Positions 17,446 to 25,616 of a stretch of DNA of 35,590 nt are shown piece after piece (positions within the stretch are counted from its first letter, which is position 1; each line of letters starts with the position of its first letter). This stretch comes from Paludibacteraceae bacterium. Lineage in GTDB: Bacteria > Bacteroidota > Bacteroidia > Bacteroidales > Paludibacteraceae. The DNA lies in NCBI GenBank assembly GCA_905233925.1, contig CAJOFV010000019.1:1-35590 (forward strand), given 5' to 3'. Position numbers and translations under genes: made by a program. The notes under the pieces were generated by a model that had not been told where the DNA came from, ran no database searches, and saw only the letters and a program-made list of their open reading frames with translations.

Positions 17446-20400
17446 ATGAATAAGCACTATTTGTCAATATTGCTGTTTGTTCTTTATTCCGCGTCATTGC
17501 ACGCGGTGGCACCGAAGATATATATCAATCCCGGACACGGCGGCTATAACTCGAATGACCGGAATATAGTCACTATCAATCACGCTTCCGGCGACCACGA
17601 CGGCTTTTGGGAGTCGCAGGCAAATCTGACAAAAGGTTTGTACCTGCGCGATATGTTGCAGGCGGCAGGCGCGACGGTGTATATGTCCCGCACCGATAAC
17701 CGCTCCGGCTACCGCGACGATAAATCAATCGCCAACACCATCGGTGACCGACCGCTTTCCACCATCGCCAAAGAGGCAAGCGGCAAGGCGGATTTTTTCC
17801 TGTCGATTCACTCTAACGCCGGAGGGAACAGCACTACTACGGCGGTCAATTACCTGCTGCTGATGCTCACCGGTACAGCCGGTTCGAGTGACTGGGGCTC
17901 TTCGTTCAAGTATGCCGAAGCAAAAACGGCTGCGGACTATGCTTGGACAAGACTCTCGGACAACCTGCTTACTGCATGGACGAGCACTTCGAAACGGGTC
18001 ATGTCATATACCACGTATACCGTGATTGCGCCCTCGTACCTGACTATCCCGGGATATTTGAGTGAGGGCGAGTTCCATGACTATAAGCCCGAAACTCACC
18101 GTTTGCTGAACAATGACTACTGTAAACTGGAAGCCTATCGCTTCTTACAGGCGTTTTGCGATTATTATACATCTTCGCTGACGCGGCCATCTACCGGTGT
18201 TATATGTGGTGATGTCCGGGATAATACTGCCAAGATGACCTCTACAACGCTTTATCAGAAGGCAAAAGACGGCACAAAAGACGAATATACACCCCTCAAC
18301 GGCGCTAAGGTAAAACTGAAAGATGGCAGCGGCAAGGTGATAGCGACTTATATATGTGACGATGAATACAACGGCTTTTATGCCTTCTGGGATGTCGCGC
18401 CTGGGACATACACCGTACAATGCGCCGCAGAGGGACATGCTTCCAATTCGCAATCCGTGACCGTTACAGCCGGCAATATAACTTATAATAATGTCAAACT
18501 CGGCAGCGGATCGGGTGACGGAATGGATGATGTGGTAGTCAGTCCGCTGGGCGTGCTGTACGACACGGTTATCAACCATTCGGCTGCAGCCTGGCTCGAC
18601 GACAAGACTATCCGCCGCGCTCTCGTGAGAGATGACAAACTATATGTCCTGACGGACGATAGTAAAGTGCATATTGTCAATGCCAATAGCGGCAGCGAGA
18701 GCGGGTTGTTGAGTACAAGCGGCATAAGTGTCAGCAGCGACAATGCCAACACAAAACTAATCAATGATATCGCACTCACTTACGACAAAGTGCTTCTTGG
18801 CTGTCAGTTGGAACAAACCACATTCAGTTTGAGCAACTCCTGGCAGGTATATAAATGGGCAGACGATAATGCTGCGCCGACAGTGTTCAACCAGTCGCGG
18901 ACAACGAGCACTTGTGGTAACTTTGCTACGGCCAACACAGGATATACATGCTGCGTCAAAGGCAGAGAAAGTTCATATGCCATCTACACGTTGGCACGTT
19001 CCACCGCCAGTACTACATACAGAGCTGTGTCACTTGGTTTAGCTGGCACAACGAAGTATAGCAAGGACGATAGCAATATGAACACATCAACCATCGCAGA
19101 CGATACACGTATGGTTGCGTCACCGTATAGTACCAGTGATTTCGTTCTCGAAAGTGCTTCTATGCACCCGACTCTCTATTACGCTACTTGGGTTACAAGC
19201 GGCACAACGGGTAATCCGCTCACGGCTTATAGTACGCTCACGCTGCCTGATGTGGCTCTTACCGGCGGAACTTTTGTGACCTACGACAACCATATACTGT
19301 ATATTACCCCTTACGGCACCGACAACCTCGGTGTGGGCATATACGACGCCACGAGCGGTTTGGGTTCCGCATCGCTTGTCAAAACTCTTTATCCGGAAAC
19401 GGTGCTGCCGCTTGCTTCGGCGGGATACATGACCGCTGCGGCAGAAGTGGATGGGGATGAGCTGGTGGTAACCTTGTATGTTCAGAATCGGGGCATAGAC
19501 CGCTGGCGACTCTCACAAACGGACATGGAAGTGCATGATGAGGTGATTAATCCGAGTGCGGATTTGGTGGATGGAGATGCGCCCAAGCGGGAATTCCGCG
19601 CAGGATGGATAAGTACGTCTTGGGCTTTGGACTGGCCGGTTACTATGGGCACTTCGGCATCTGTCGTCAGCACGCAGCAGAATAATCTCCGTACATTACT
19701 GAACCGCATGCAGTCGGCGCGGATGAATGCCGTTTATTTCCAAGTGCGTGGCATGGGAGATGCTATGTATAACTCTGCCTACGAACCCTGGAGCAAGTAT
19801 ATTACCGGTACACGCGGCACAGCGCCCTCGTATGACCCGCTGGAGTTGGCTGTCGCTGAGGCGCACAGTCGTGGTATGGAATTGCATGCCTGGATTAACC
19901 CTTATCGTTATTCGTCATCCGCCGGCACATACAGCAATACGTTGAGCAATGACCTCGCCAAAACGCATAACGACTGGCTGCTGTACTATGGCGATGCTAC
20001 GCCGGACACGGTTATACTTAATCCGGGAATACCGGCTGTCAGGACATATATAGCGAATCTCGTTGTGGACATTATTTCCAAGTACGATGTAGATGGTATT
20101 GTCTTTGACGACTATTTCTATATAAACGGCAAAACAACTGACGCGATGGATGCAGCGGCATTTGCGGCTTATAATCCGGACAATCTGAGCCGTGCAGACT
20201 GGCGGCGGCAGAATGTGAACAAGATGATTGAAGAAGTGCGTAATGCCATCAAGGCTGTCAAGCCGTGGGTACGTTTCGGCGTTGCACCTCCGGGGGTGGC
20301 GGCGACAGAAACAGCCGTGGCAAACAAGTACGGCGTGACGAAGAGTCCTGCTCCAAGCGGCTATGACTGGCAATATAACGGGCAATATTCCGAACCGGTG

Positions 20401-23400
20401 CAATGGCTCAAGGATCAGACTGTTGATTACATATCCCCGCAGGTATATTGGCGTATAGGGCACAAGACGAACGACTATGAGGCACTTAGTGCATGGTGGG
20501 TCGCCGTTGCCAAGCAATTCGGCAGACATGCGTATATTTCTCAATCCTACAGCGCGGTTAATGCGGCTTCCAACGCTTCCGAAATGGCCGATGAAATAAA
20601 CGCAAACCGTACGGCTGCGGCCGCGAACGAGACCGTGACCGGTTCGGCACTCTTCCGCATGGGACAGACCAACGATGCCTTTGTCAGCAAACTGACTGCC
20701 GCCTATACGGAACAGGCTTTGCCGCCTGCTATGACATGGTATAGTGCGCCGGATTTGGCTGCTCCCACGAACTTGACGCTTACCGGCACAACGCTTTCGT
20801 GGCAGCACGCAACAGCGGAACGCTATTCGGTCTATGCCTACCCGAAAGGCGGAAACCAGACGCAGGCACTTGCATCGTCTGCTTACCTTCTGGGCATTAG
20901 TTACAGCAAGTCCTTTGACCTTAGTGCTGTCGTGAACCTTGCTGACAAAACCATCGCTGTATGTGCGTTGGATCGTTATGGCAATGAGCATACTGCAGCA
21001 CTTTACAACGCGGCAACAACGCCGGAAGTGTCGGGCATGGAGGGCGCGGATATTTACGCTTCCGAATTGACAATGACCAAGAGTGGTGATACATACACTT
21101 TCTCTTACCGCCTCAATGAAGACGCCACGGATGTGACGTTGCAGCTGTTGTATGAAGGTGCTGTTATTCAGACCAAGTCATTCGGTGCACAAAGCAAAGG
21201 GCAGCGGAGCGGTACGTTGAACGAATCGGAGATTAACTTCCCCGAACGCAATACTGCCGACTATTTGACGTGGGCGATTAAAGCAACGGCGCGTCCGGTT
21301 AATGCATTGACCAAACTTTCGGATGACGGAACGCAATACCAGTTCTACCGTCCGTTCGGCGTGGCGGTTGATAATAATCCCGAGAGCGAATTTTTCGGGC
21401 GGGTCTATGTGACCAACACCAAGAATGGCACTTGTGCCGGTGGCGGACGTACAACTGCGAACGGTCTGTTTGCTTTCGATGCCGAACTGAACGCCTTGAA
21501 TAATTCGGCATACACAGGCGGCGTGACATGGAACAACGCTACCTCATCCGGTAACAGCCCGTTCCGTTTGGCAGTTGCGCCGGACAGCCGTGTCTTCCTC
21601 TGCGACTGGGCGGACAACCATTCGGGTATATGGATTGCGCCTGCAGGTGGTATAACGGGTAACTTTACGCAATTGTTCGCAGGGCTTAATCGCGCATCTT
21701 CGGGGTTATGCACGAACAGCAGCAGCGTGCCTGTCCACGGCTCTATTTCCGGCTGTTGGGTGGAAGGGCTTGGTGCTGACAGTAAACTATACACTATGGA
21801 TGAGGACTACACCGTGGATGGCCAAACATATAACCTCTTGCGCTATGACATCGGAGAAGCAACATCCTGGACAGCAGCGCCGTCAGCGGTGGTCTTTAAT
21901 AACTATGCCAACGGGAAACCCCTATGGAACAATGTCCTGAACGTCGTTTCTGACCTCCACCACGGCTGGTGGATTATTCAGCACCGCTTCGCGGAAACAT
22001 CCGAAGTGCCCTCACTCATTCACGTCCTCAACGGCGCTGTGGACTATAACTCCGGCGGAGAACAGTTGCTCGAAAATAGCAAAAACGGCGGACTGGCAGT
22101 CAACTTCGACGGCTCGCGCATCGCCACTACCGGCCAGAATCAAATCAACATTTGGGACGTAGCCTACGATGCCAACGGACACCTGACGGACATCTCGCCC
22201 GCCTTCGAGATTACCGCCTCCGACATCAGCGGACTTGGCGAATCATCCAATGACGTGGCGTTTGACCCCGCCGGAAATATCTATTATGTCAGCAACACCA
22301 CCGAGCGGCTTGTAGTTATCGGTCTGCCCAAAACAGACAATAGTTTCACGACGCCTGCCCGCGCGACCTTCACCATTCCGTTGCCCGACGAAGCCCCTGC
22401 ACTTGATGTGCTCGTTACGGAATGGGAGCAGTCCGGATTCACCATTGACTTCCGCACAACGCCTGTTGCTACAGGAGTGGCGGTCAAGATAGGCTCGCTA
22501 CTGACAGAAACGTTGCCGTTGGAGACCCTGGTAGCGCATACGGCTACAGGAACGGCTGCTGCCGGTTATGTCAAGCACATCACCCTTCCGGACATTGACC
22601 TCACCACCTACGCTGGTCATACACTGACCCTCAAGTGGATGGCCACAGATGCCGTAGTGGCGCAGACAGAACTGACCATCCCGACACTTGTCTCGGGCAG
22701 CACGAGTGAACTCCCTGAAACAAACAATGTCATTGTGCTCCCGGACGCGACACTCACGCTCGACCTCAGCAGCGCGAGCGGGGCAATGACCCTTCATAGC
22801 CTCGAAGTGTACCCGGGCGGAAAAACCATCGTCAGCAACGGCACGCTGACGCTTGATGACCTTATTCTACGCGTTGGTTGGACAACGGCGCATACGCGCT
22901 TCCGCGCCCCGAAACTTGCCATCATGAACACCGCTTCCATAACGCCCGCAAATGCCTATATGGACTGCGTCATTGACTACGCGCAGTATTATCCGATTGC
23001 AGTTCCCTTCGCCGTCACACGCAGCGCCATAACCTATCGCGATTACCCGTCTGCACCCGCAGCAAGTGGTGTTATCCTCCGGCAGTATAACGGCGCACAG
23101 CGCGCTACCGGCAGCACCGGCGATAACTGGCAGACCGTCACGCCCGCAACCCTCGTGCCCGCCAACGGCTACGCCATCATCGCCAAACGCATGCCCGGAA
23201 CGATGTACAGCACCATCCGCATGCCAATGGACATGAACGCGACGCAGAACACTGTCTCTGTCACGGCGTATGGGGTAGGTACAGGTCTTTGGAATAATGT
23301 CGGATGGAACTTTATCGCCAACCCATATACCGTAGCCTTTAACGGCAACGACGAAACAGCATTCGCCGGCTCCTTGCAAGTACAAGGCGATGGCTCGGGC

Positions 23401-24138
23401 ATACGCTATGCCACCATTCCGACGCCCGACTTCCAGGACTATTACCAAGTGCCGGTGGACGAAGCGGCGCTCGAACCGATGAGTCCGTTCTTCGTACAAG
23501 CAGGTGCAAACGGCGATGTTACTTTCCAACCTGCGCAGAAGAACCCGACACTCGCCCCACCGTCCACCGCTCATCCGTTCAACGTCCATTCCACCGACCT
23601 CCGCTTGCGTTTCACAGGCGCTGCCGGTTTTGACCAGACGTATGTTCTTTTGGGGGAGAACTTTACGGATGAACCGGATTTCAATGCTGACCTGCCGAAG
23701 GAGTTCGGACGAGCGCCGAAGATTTGGACGAACCACCCGACAGACGACCAAAGTCCGTTCGCCTCGATTGCTTTGTCCGATGAGCAGCAGGATTATGTAA
23801 TCCCTGTTTCCATCCAAACCAATGCGGAAGGCGCCTACACGTTTGCACTCAGTGACAAGAGCACGCTCGGCAATATTACGCTGGTCGAACTGACAGACAA
23901 TGGCAATCCCGTGGCGAACTTGTTGGAGGAAAGCTATCGTATCACGTTGCCTGCCGGAACGCTTACAGGACGCTTCGCTTTGCGTCTCTCCCGTGCCCAG
24001 GAAACAACCTCAAGCGACCAACAGCCCGCAACCGACGCCCCGCAAACGGCTGCAAGAAAGCGTTTGCAAGACCAGCGCGTCGTAATTGATTGCAACGGAC
24101 ACACCTATGACATGTTAGGAAATGAAGTGACTCAATGA
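17446..24138 (+). CDS. 2230-aa secreted fusion: N-acetylmuramoyl-L-alanine amidase (Amidase_3), carboxypeptidase-regulatory-like module, propeller-like segment, GHL10/DUF187 glycosidase-like domain, second propeller-like segment, C-terminal tag
   Basis: KIYINPGHGGYNSND, WESQANLTKGLYLRDML, DFFLSIHSNAGG and YLSEGEFHD for Amidase_3; FRAGWISTSWALDWP...MNAVYFQVRGMGDAMY...YDPLELAVAEAHSRGMELHAWINPYR...DVDGIVFDDYFY...YISPQVYWR for GHL10; end RKRLQDQRVVIDCNGHTYDMLGNEVTQ. Confidence 0.9.
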   Translation: MNKHYLSILLFVLYSASLHAVAPKIYINPGHGGYNSNDRNIVTINHASGDHDGFWESQANLTKGLYLRDMLQAAGATVYMSRTDNRSGYRDDKSIANTIGDRPLSTIAKEASGKADFFLSIHSNAGGNSTTTAVNYLLLMLTGTAGSSDWGSSFKYAEAKTAADYAWTRLSDNLLTAWTSTSKRVMSYTTYTVIAPSYLTIPGYLSEGEFHDYKPETHRLLNNDYCKLEAYRFLQAFCDYYTSSLTRPSTGVICGDVRDNTAKMTSTTLYQKAKDGTKDEYTPLNGAKVKLKDGSGKVIATYICDDEYNGFYAFWDVAPGTYTVQCAAEGHASNSQSVTVTAGNITYNNVKLGSGSGDGMDDVVVSPLGVLYDTVINHSAAAWLDDKTIRRALVRDDKLYVLTDDSKVHIVNANSGSESGLLSTSGISVSSDNANTKLINDIALTYDKVLLGCQLEQTTFSLSNSWQVYKWADDNAAPTVFNQSRTTSTCGNFATANTGYTCCVKGRESSYAIYTLARSTASTTYRAVSLGLAGTTKYSKDDSNMNTSTIADDTRMVASPYSTSDFVLESASMHPTLYYATWVTSGTTGNPLTAYSTLTLPDVALTGGTFVTYDNHILYITPYGTDNLGVGIYDATSGLGSASLVKTLYPETVLPLASAGYMTAAAEVDGDELVVTLYVQNRGIDRWRLSQTDMEVHDEVINPSADLVDGDAPKREFRAGWISTSWALDWPVTMGTSASVVSTQQNNLRTLLNRMQSARMNAVYFQVRGMGDAMYNSAYEPWSKYITGTRGTAPSYDPLELAVAEAHSRGMELHAWINPYRYSSSAGTYSNTLSNDLAKTHNDWLLYYGDATPDTVILNPGIPAVRTYIANLVVDIISKYDVDGIVFDDYFYINGKTTDAMDAAAFAAYNPDNLSRADWRRQNVNKMIEEVRNAIKAVKPWVRFGVAPPGVAATETAVANKYGVTKSPAPSGYDWQYNGQYSEPVQWLKDQTVDYISPQVYWRIGHKTNDYEALSAWWVAVAKQFGRHAYISQSYSAVNAASNASEMADEINANRTAAAANETVTGSALFRMGQTNDAFVSKLTAAYTEQALPPAMTWYSAPDLAAPTNLTLTGTTLSWQHATAERYSVYAYPKGGNQTQALASSAYLLGISYSKSFDLSAVVNLADKTIAVCALDRYGNEHTAALYNAATTPEVSGMEGADIYASELTMTKSGDTYTFSYRLNEDATDVTLQLLYEGAVIQTKSFGAQSKGQRSGTLNESEINFPERNTADYLTWAIKATARPVNALTKLSDDGTQYQFYRPFGVAVDNNPESEFFGRVYVTNTKNGTCAGGGRTTANGLFAFDAELNALNNSAYTGGVTWNNATSSGNSPFRLAVAPDSRVFLCDWADNHSGIWIAPAGGITGNFTQLFAGLNRASSGLCTNSSSVPVHGSISGCWVEGLGADSKLYTMDEDYTVDGQTYNLLRYDIGEATSWTAAPSAVVFNNYANGKPLWNNVLNVVSDLHHGWWIIQHRFAETSEVPSLIHVLNGAVDYNSGGEQLLENSKNGGLAVNFDGSRIATTGQNQINIWDVAYDANGHLTDISPAFEITASDISGLGESSNDVAFDPAGNIYYVSNTTERLVVIGLPKTDNSFTTPARATFTIPLPDEAPALDVLVTEWEQSGFTIDFRTTPVATGVAVKIGSLLTETLPLETLVAHTATGTAAAGYVKHITLPDIDLTTYAGHTLTLKWMATDAVVAQTELTIPTLVSGSTSELPETNNVIVLPDATLTLDLSSASGAMTLHSLEVYPGGKTIVSNGTLTLDDLILRVGWTTAHTRFRAPKLAIMNTASITPANAYMDCVIDYAQYYPIAVPFAVTRSAITYRDYPSAPAASGVILRQYNGAQRATGSTGDNWQTVTPATLVPANGYAIIAKRMPGTMYSTIRMPMDMNATQNTVSVTAYGVGTGLWNNVGWNFIANPYTVAFNGNDETAFAGSLQVQGDGSGIRYATIPTPDFQDYYQVPVDEAALEPMSPFFVQAGANGDVTFQPAQKNPTLAPPSTAHPFNVHSTDLRLRFTGAAGFDQTYVLLGENFTDEPDFNADLPKEFGRAPKIWTNHPTDDQSPFASIALSDEQQDYVIPVSIQTNAEGAYTFALSDKSTLGNITLVELTDNGNPVANLLEESYRITLPAGTLTGRFALRLSRAQETTSSDQQPATDAPQTAARKRLQDQRVVIDCNGHTYDMLGNEVTQ
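17509..18165 (+). other. Amidase_3 domain within the 2230-aa protein (approximate bounds)
   Basis: Candidate Zn ligands H (NPGHGG), E (WESQANL), H (SIHSNA) and catalytic-type E (YLSEGEF) are all present. Confidence 0.85.
19582..20745 (+). other. GHL10 (DUF187/YngK/DigH-like) glycosidase-like domain within the 2230-aa protein (approximate bounds)
   Basis: FRAGWIST, HAWINPYR, DGIVFDDYFY, YISPQVYW motifs. Confidence 0.85.
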
Positions 24139-24908
24139 AGCGGCGTTGGGAAATAATGCGGTTTCTTGCAGCGGAGCAGCGGCAGCGCCGGCGCAAGGGG
24201 ATGATTTTTGTCTGTGTCATGGCATTGTTGTCCTATTGCGCTGTGCTGTGCTATTGGACGCTGCAACCAACCATTCCGAACAATCCCGAACCCTCTCAAA
24301 CCCTCTCGAATCATTCTGAATTATCCGGAACCATCGTAACCCATTCCTCAAATTTTCAAATCTTCCATACGGTTTCAGCCGATCGTTCGAGGCTTTGCCG
24401 AGATAAGAAATTTTCAAATTCTCAAATTTTCAAATCTTATTCGGTCTTTCAGACTTCCTCTGCCACTCCTCATGTTCTGGGTTCGGCTTCATCTGCGCCC
24501 CTGACCACTCCTCAACATGTTCAGACCATTACAAACTATTCTGAACCATCCGGAACCACCTTGAACTATCCTAAACTATCGCCAACTGCGTCTTCCCTTG
24601 CCTATGCGCCTTCTTTGGCGAGAAGCTTTGCTGCTTCCACCGAACAGACCGCAGCGCGGAAGGCCGGTCGGCGGTCAGGTTTTGTGGACGACCCTGACCC
24701 GCAGGATCCGGGAGACCCTTTGGCAACTGACCCGTTTGCGGATGACCCCGCTCCCCTTAACCCTGCCGACCCGCTCAACACGCCTGTTGGCGACTGCCCG
24801 TGGTTGCTCATCCTACTCTTTGTGCTTTACCGCCTCGGGATACAAAATCACGAGAATAATGCCCGAATCCGTGCAAAATCAACTTTCGTGCACGATTTTT
24901 GTAAATAA
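24135..24908 (+). CDS. Repeat-rich membrane protein of unknown function, 257 aa, N-terminal TM and C-terminal PVGDCPWLLILLFVLYRLG segment
   Basis: ATGA overlap with the preceding stop; hydrophobic segments MIFVCVMALLSYCAVLCYWTL and WLLILLFVLYRLG; S/T/P-rich middle and D/P-rich stretch DPDPQDPGDPLATDPFADDPAPLNPADPLN. Confidence 0.6.
   Translation: MKRRWEIMRFLAAEQRQRRRKGMIFVCVMALLSYCAVLCYWTLQPTIPNNPEPSQTLSNHSELSGTIVTHSSNFQIFHTVSADRSRLCRDKKFSNSQIFKSYSVFQTSSATPHVLGSASSAPLTTPQHVQTITNYSEPSGTTLNYPKLSPTASSLAYAPSLARSFAASTEQTAARKAGRRSGFVDDPDPQDPGDPLATDPFADDPAPLNPADPLNTPVGDCPWLLILLFVLYRLGIQNHENNARIRAKSTFVHDFCK
24271..24360. repeat. Degenerate 10-bp tandem array, about 9 units (ccattccgaa caatcccgaa ccctctcaaa ccctctcgaa tcattctgaa ttatccggaa ...)
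   Basis: Ten-base periodicity read directly; most units end in AA. Confidence 0.8.
24408..24439. repeat. TTTTCAAA-type degenerate repeat block
   Basis: AAATTTTCAAATTCTCAAATTTTCAAATCTT. Confidence 0.8.
24526..24585. repeat. Second degenerate 10-bp tandem array, 6 units (ccattacaaa ctattctgaa ccatccggaa ccaccttgaa ctatcctaaa ctatcgccaa)
   Basis: Ten-base periodicity read directly. Confidence 0.8.
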
Positions 24909-24909
24909 A

Positions 24910-24941
24910 TTTGCGCATATCAAAAAAAAGTCGTATTTTTG
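24910..24941 (+). promoter_or_regulatory. Promoter for the DUF4160/DUF2442 pair (TTTG-N20-TATTTTTG)
   Basis: TTTG at 24910-24913, TATTTTTG at 24934-24941. Confidence 0.6.
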
Positions 24942-24989
24942 CAGCAAATTAAGATAAAAACGCAACAAAACCTATAAACACTCAATATT

Positions 24990-25247
24990 ATGCCGCAGAT
25001 TAGTGCTTTTTACGGAATTATTATATTCATGAACTTTCAAGACCATGCTCCTGCTCATTTCCATGCATGGTATGGCGATTACAAGATTATTGTCAGCATC
25101 AAAGACGGTGTTGTGAAAGGAGAAATGCCCGGTCGTGCCTTGCGCATGGTTCTTGAATGGCTGGATTTGCACAGGGACGAATTGTTGGAGAACTGGGAGC
25201 GTGCACAAAAGGGTGACATGGTAAAGCACATTGTTCCATTAAAATAA
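24990..25247 (+). CDS. DUF4160 domain protein, 85 aa
   Basis: MPQISAFYGIIIFMNFQDHAPAHFHAWYGDYKIIVSI...PGRALRMVLEWLDLHRDELLENWERA. Confidence 0.9.
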   Translation: MPQISAFYGIIIFMNFQDHAPAHFHAWYGDYKIIVSIKDGVVKGEMPGRALRMVLEWLDLHRDELLENWERAQKGDMVKHIVPLK

Positions 25248-25254
25248 TACGATT

Positions 25255-25482
25255 ATGGATTTTTTGGAGATTACAAAAGCACAGTACGTTGGTGGACACA
25301 AAATTCATTTGTGGTTCAATAACAACGTGGACAGGGTAGTTGATTTCAGCGATAAGCTGAAAGGCGCTGCCTTTGAACCGTTGCGTGATTTGGCGTTCTT
25401 TAAGAACTTCCATATTGCGTACAATACGATTGAATGGGAGAACGGCGCTGATTTTGCACCGGAATACTTGTTTGATTGTTAA
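25255..25482 (+). CDS. DUF2442 domain protein, 75 aa
   Basis: IHLWFNNNVDRVVDFSDKLKGAAFEPLRDLAFFKNFHIAYNTIEWENGADFAPEYLFD. Confidence 0.88.
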   Translation: MDFLEITKAQYVGGHKIHLWFNNNVDRVVDFSDKLKGAAFEPLRDLAFFKNFHIAYNTIEWENGADFAPEYLFDC

Positions 25483-25616
25483 TCGTCTGTTCTCCGCGGC
25501 GTTAATTCGGAGAAAGCGCAAAGCGTTGCGCTGACATATTGATTAATCGTAGCGTTTGCTTTATTTGAGGATACTAAAACCGACGAGGCGATGGAATATA
25601 ACCGCCATAAAGTACT

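Noticed and set aside
24990-25482. Confident toxin-antitoxin annotation
   Set aside because: Only gene size and adjacency support it; kept as an inference in the findings.
25515-25532. Hairpin AGCGCAA-AGCG-TTGCGCT as a terminator after the DUF2442 gene
   Set aside because: No T tract follows; could be structure only, so not called as a feature.
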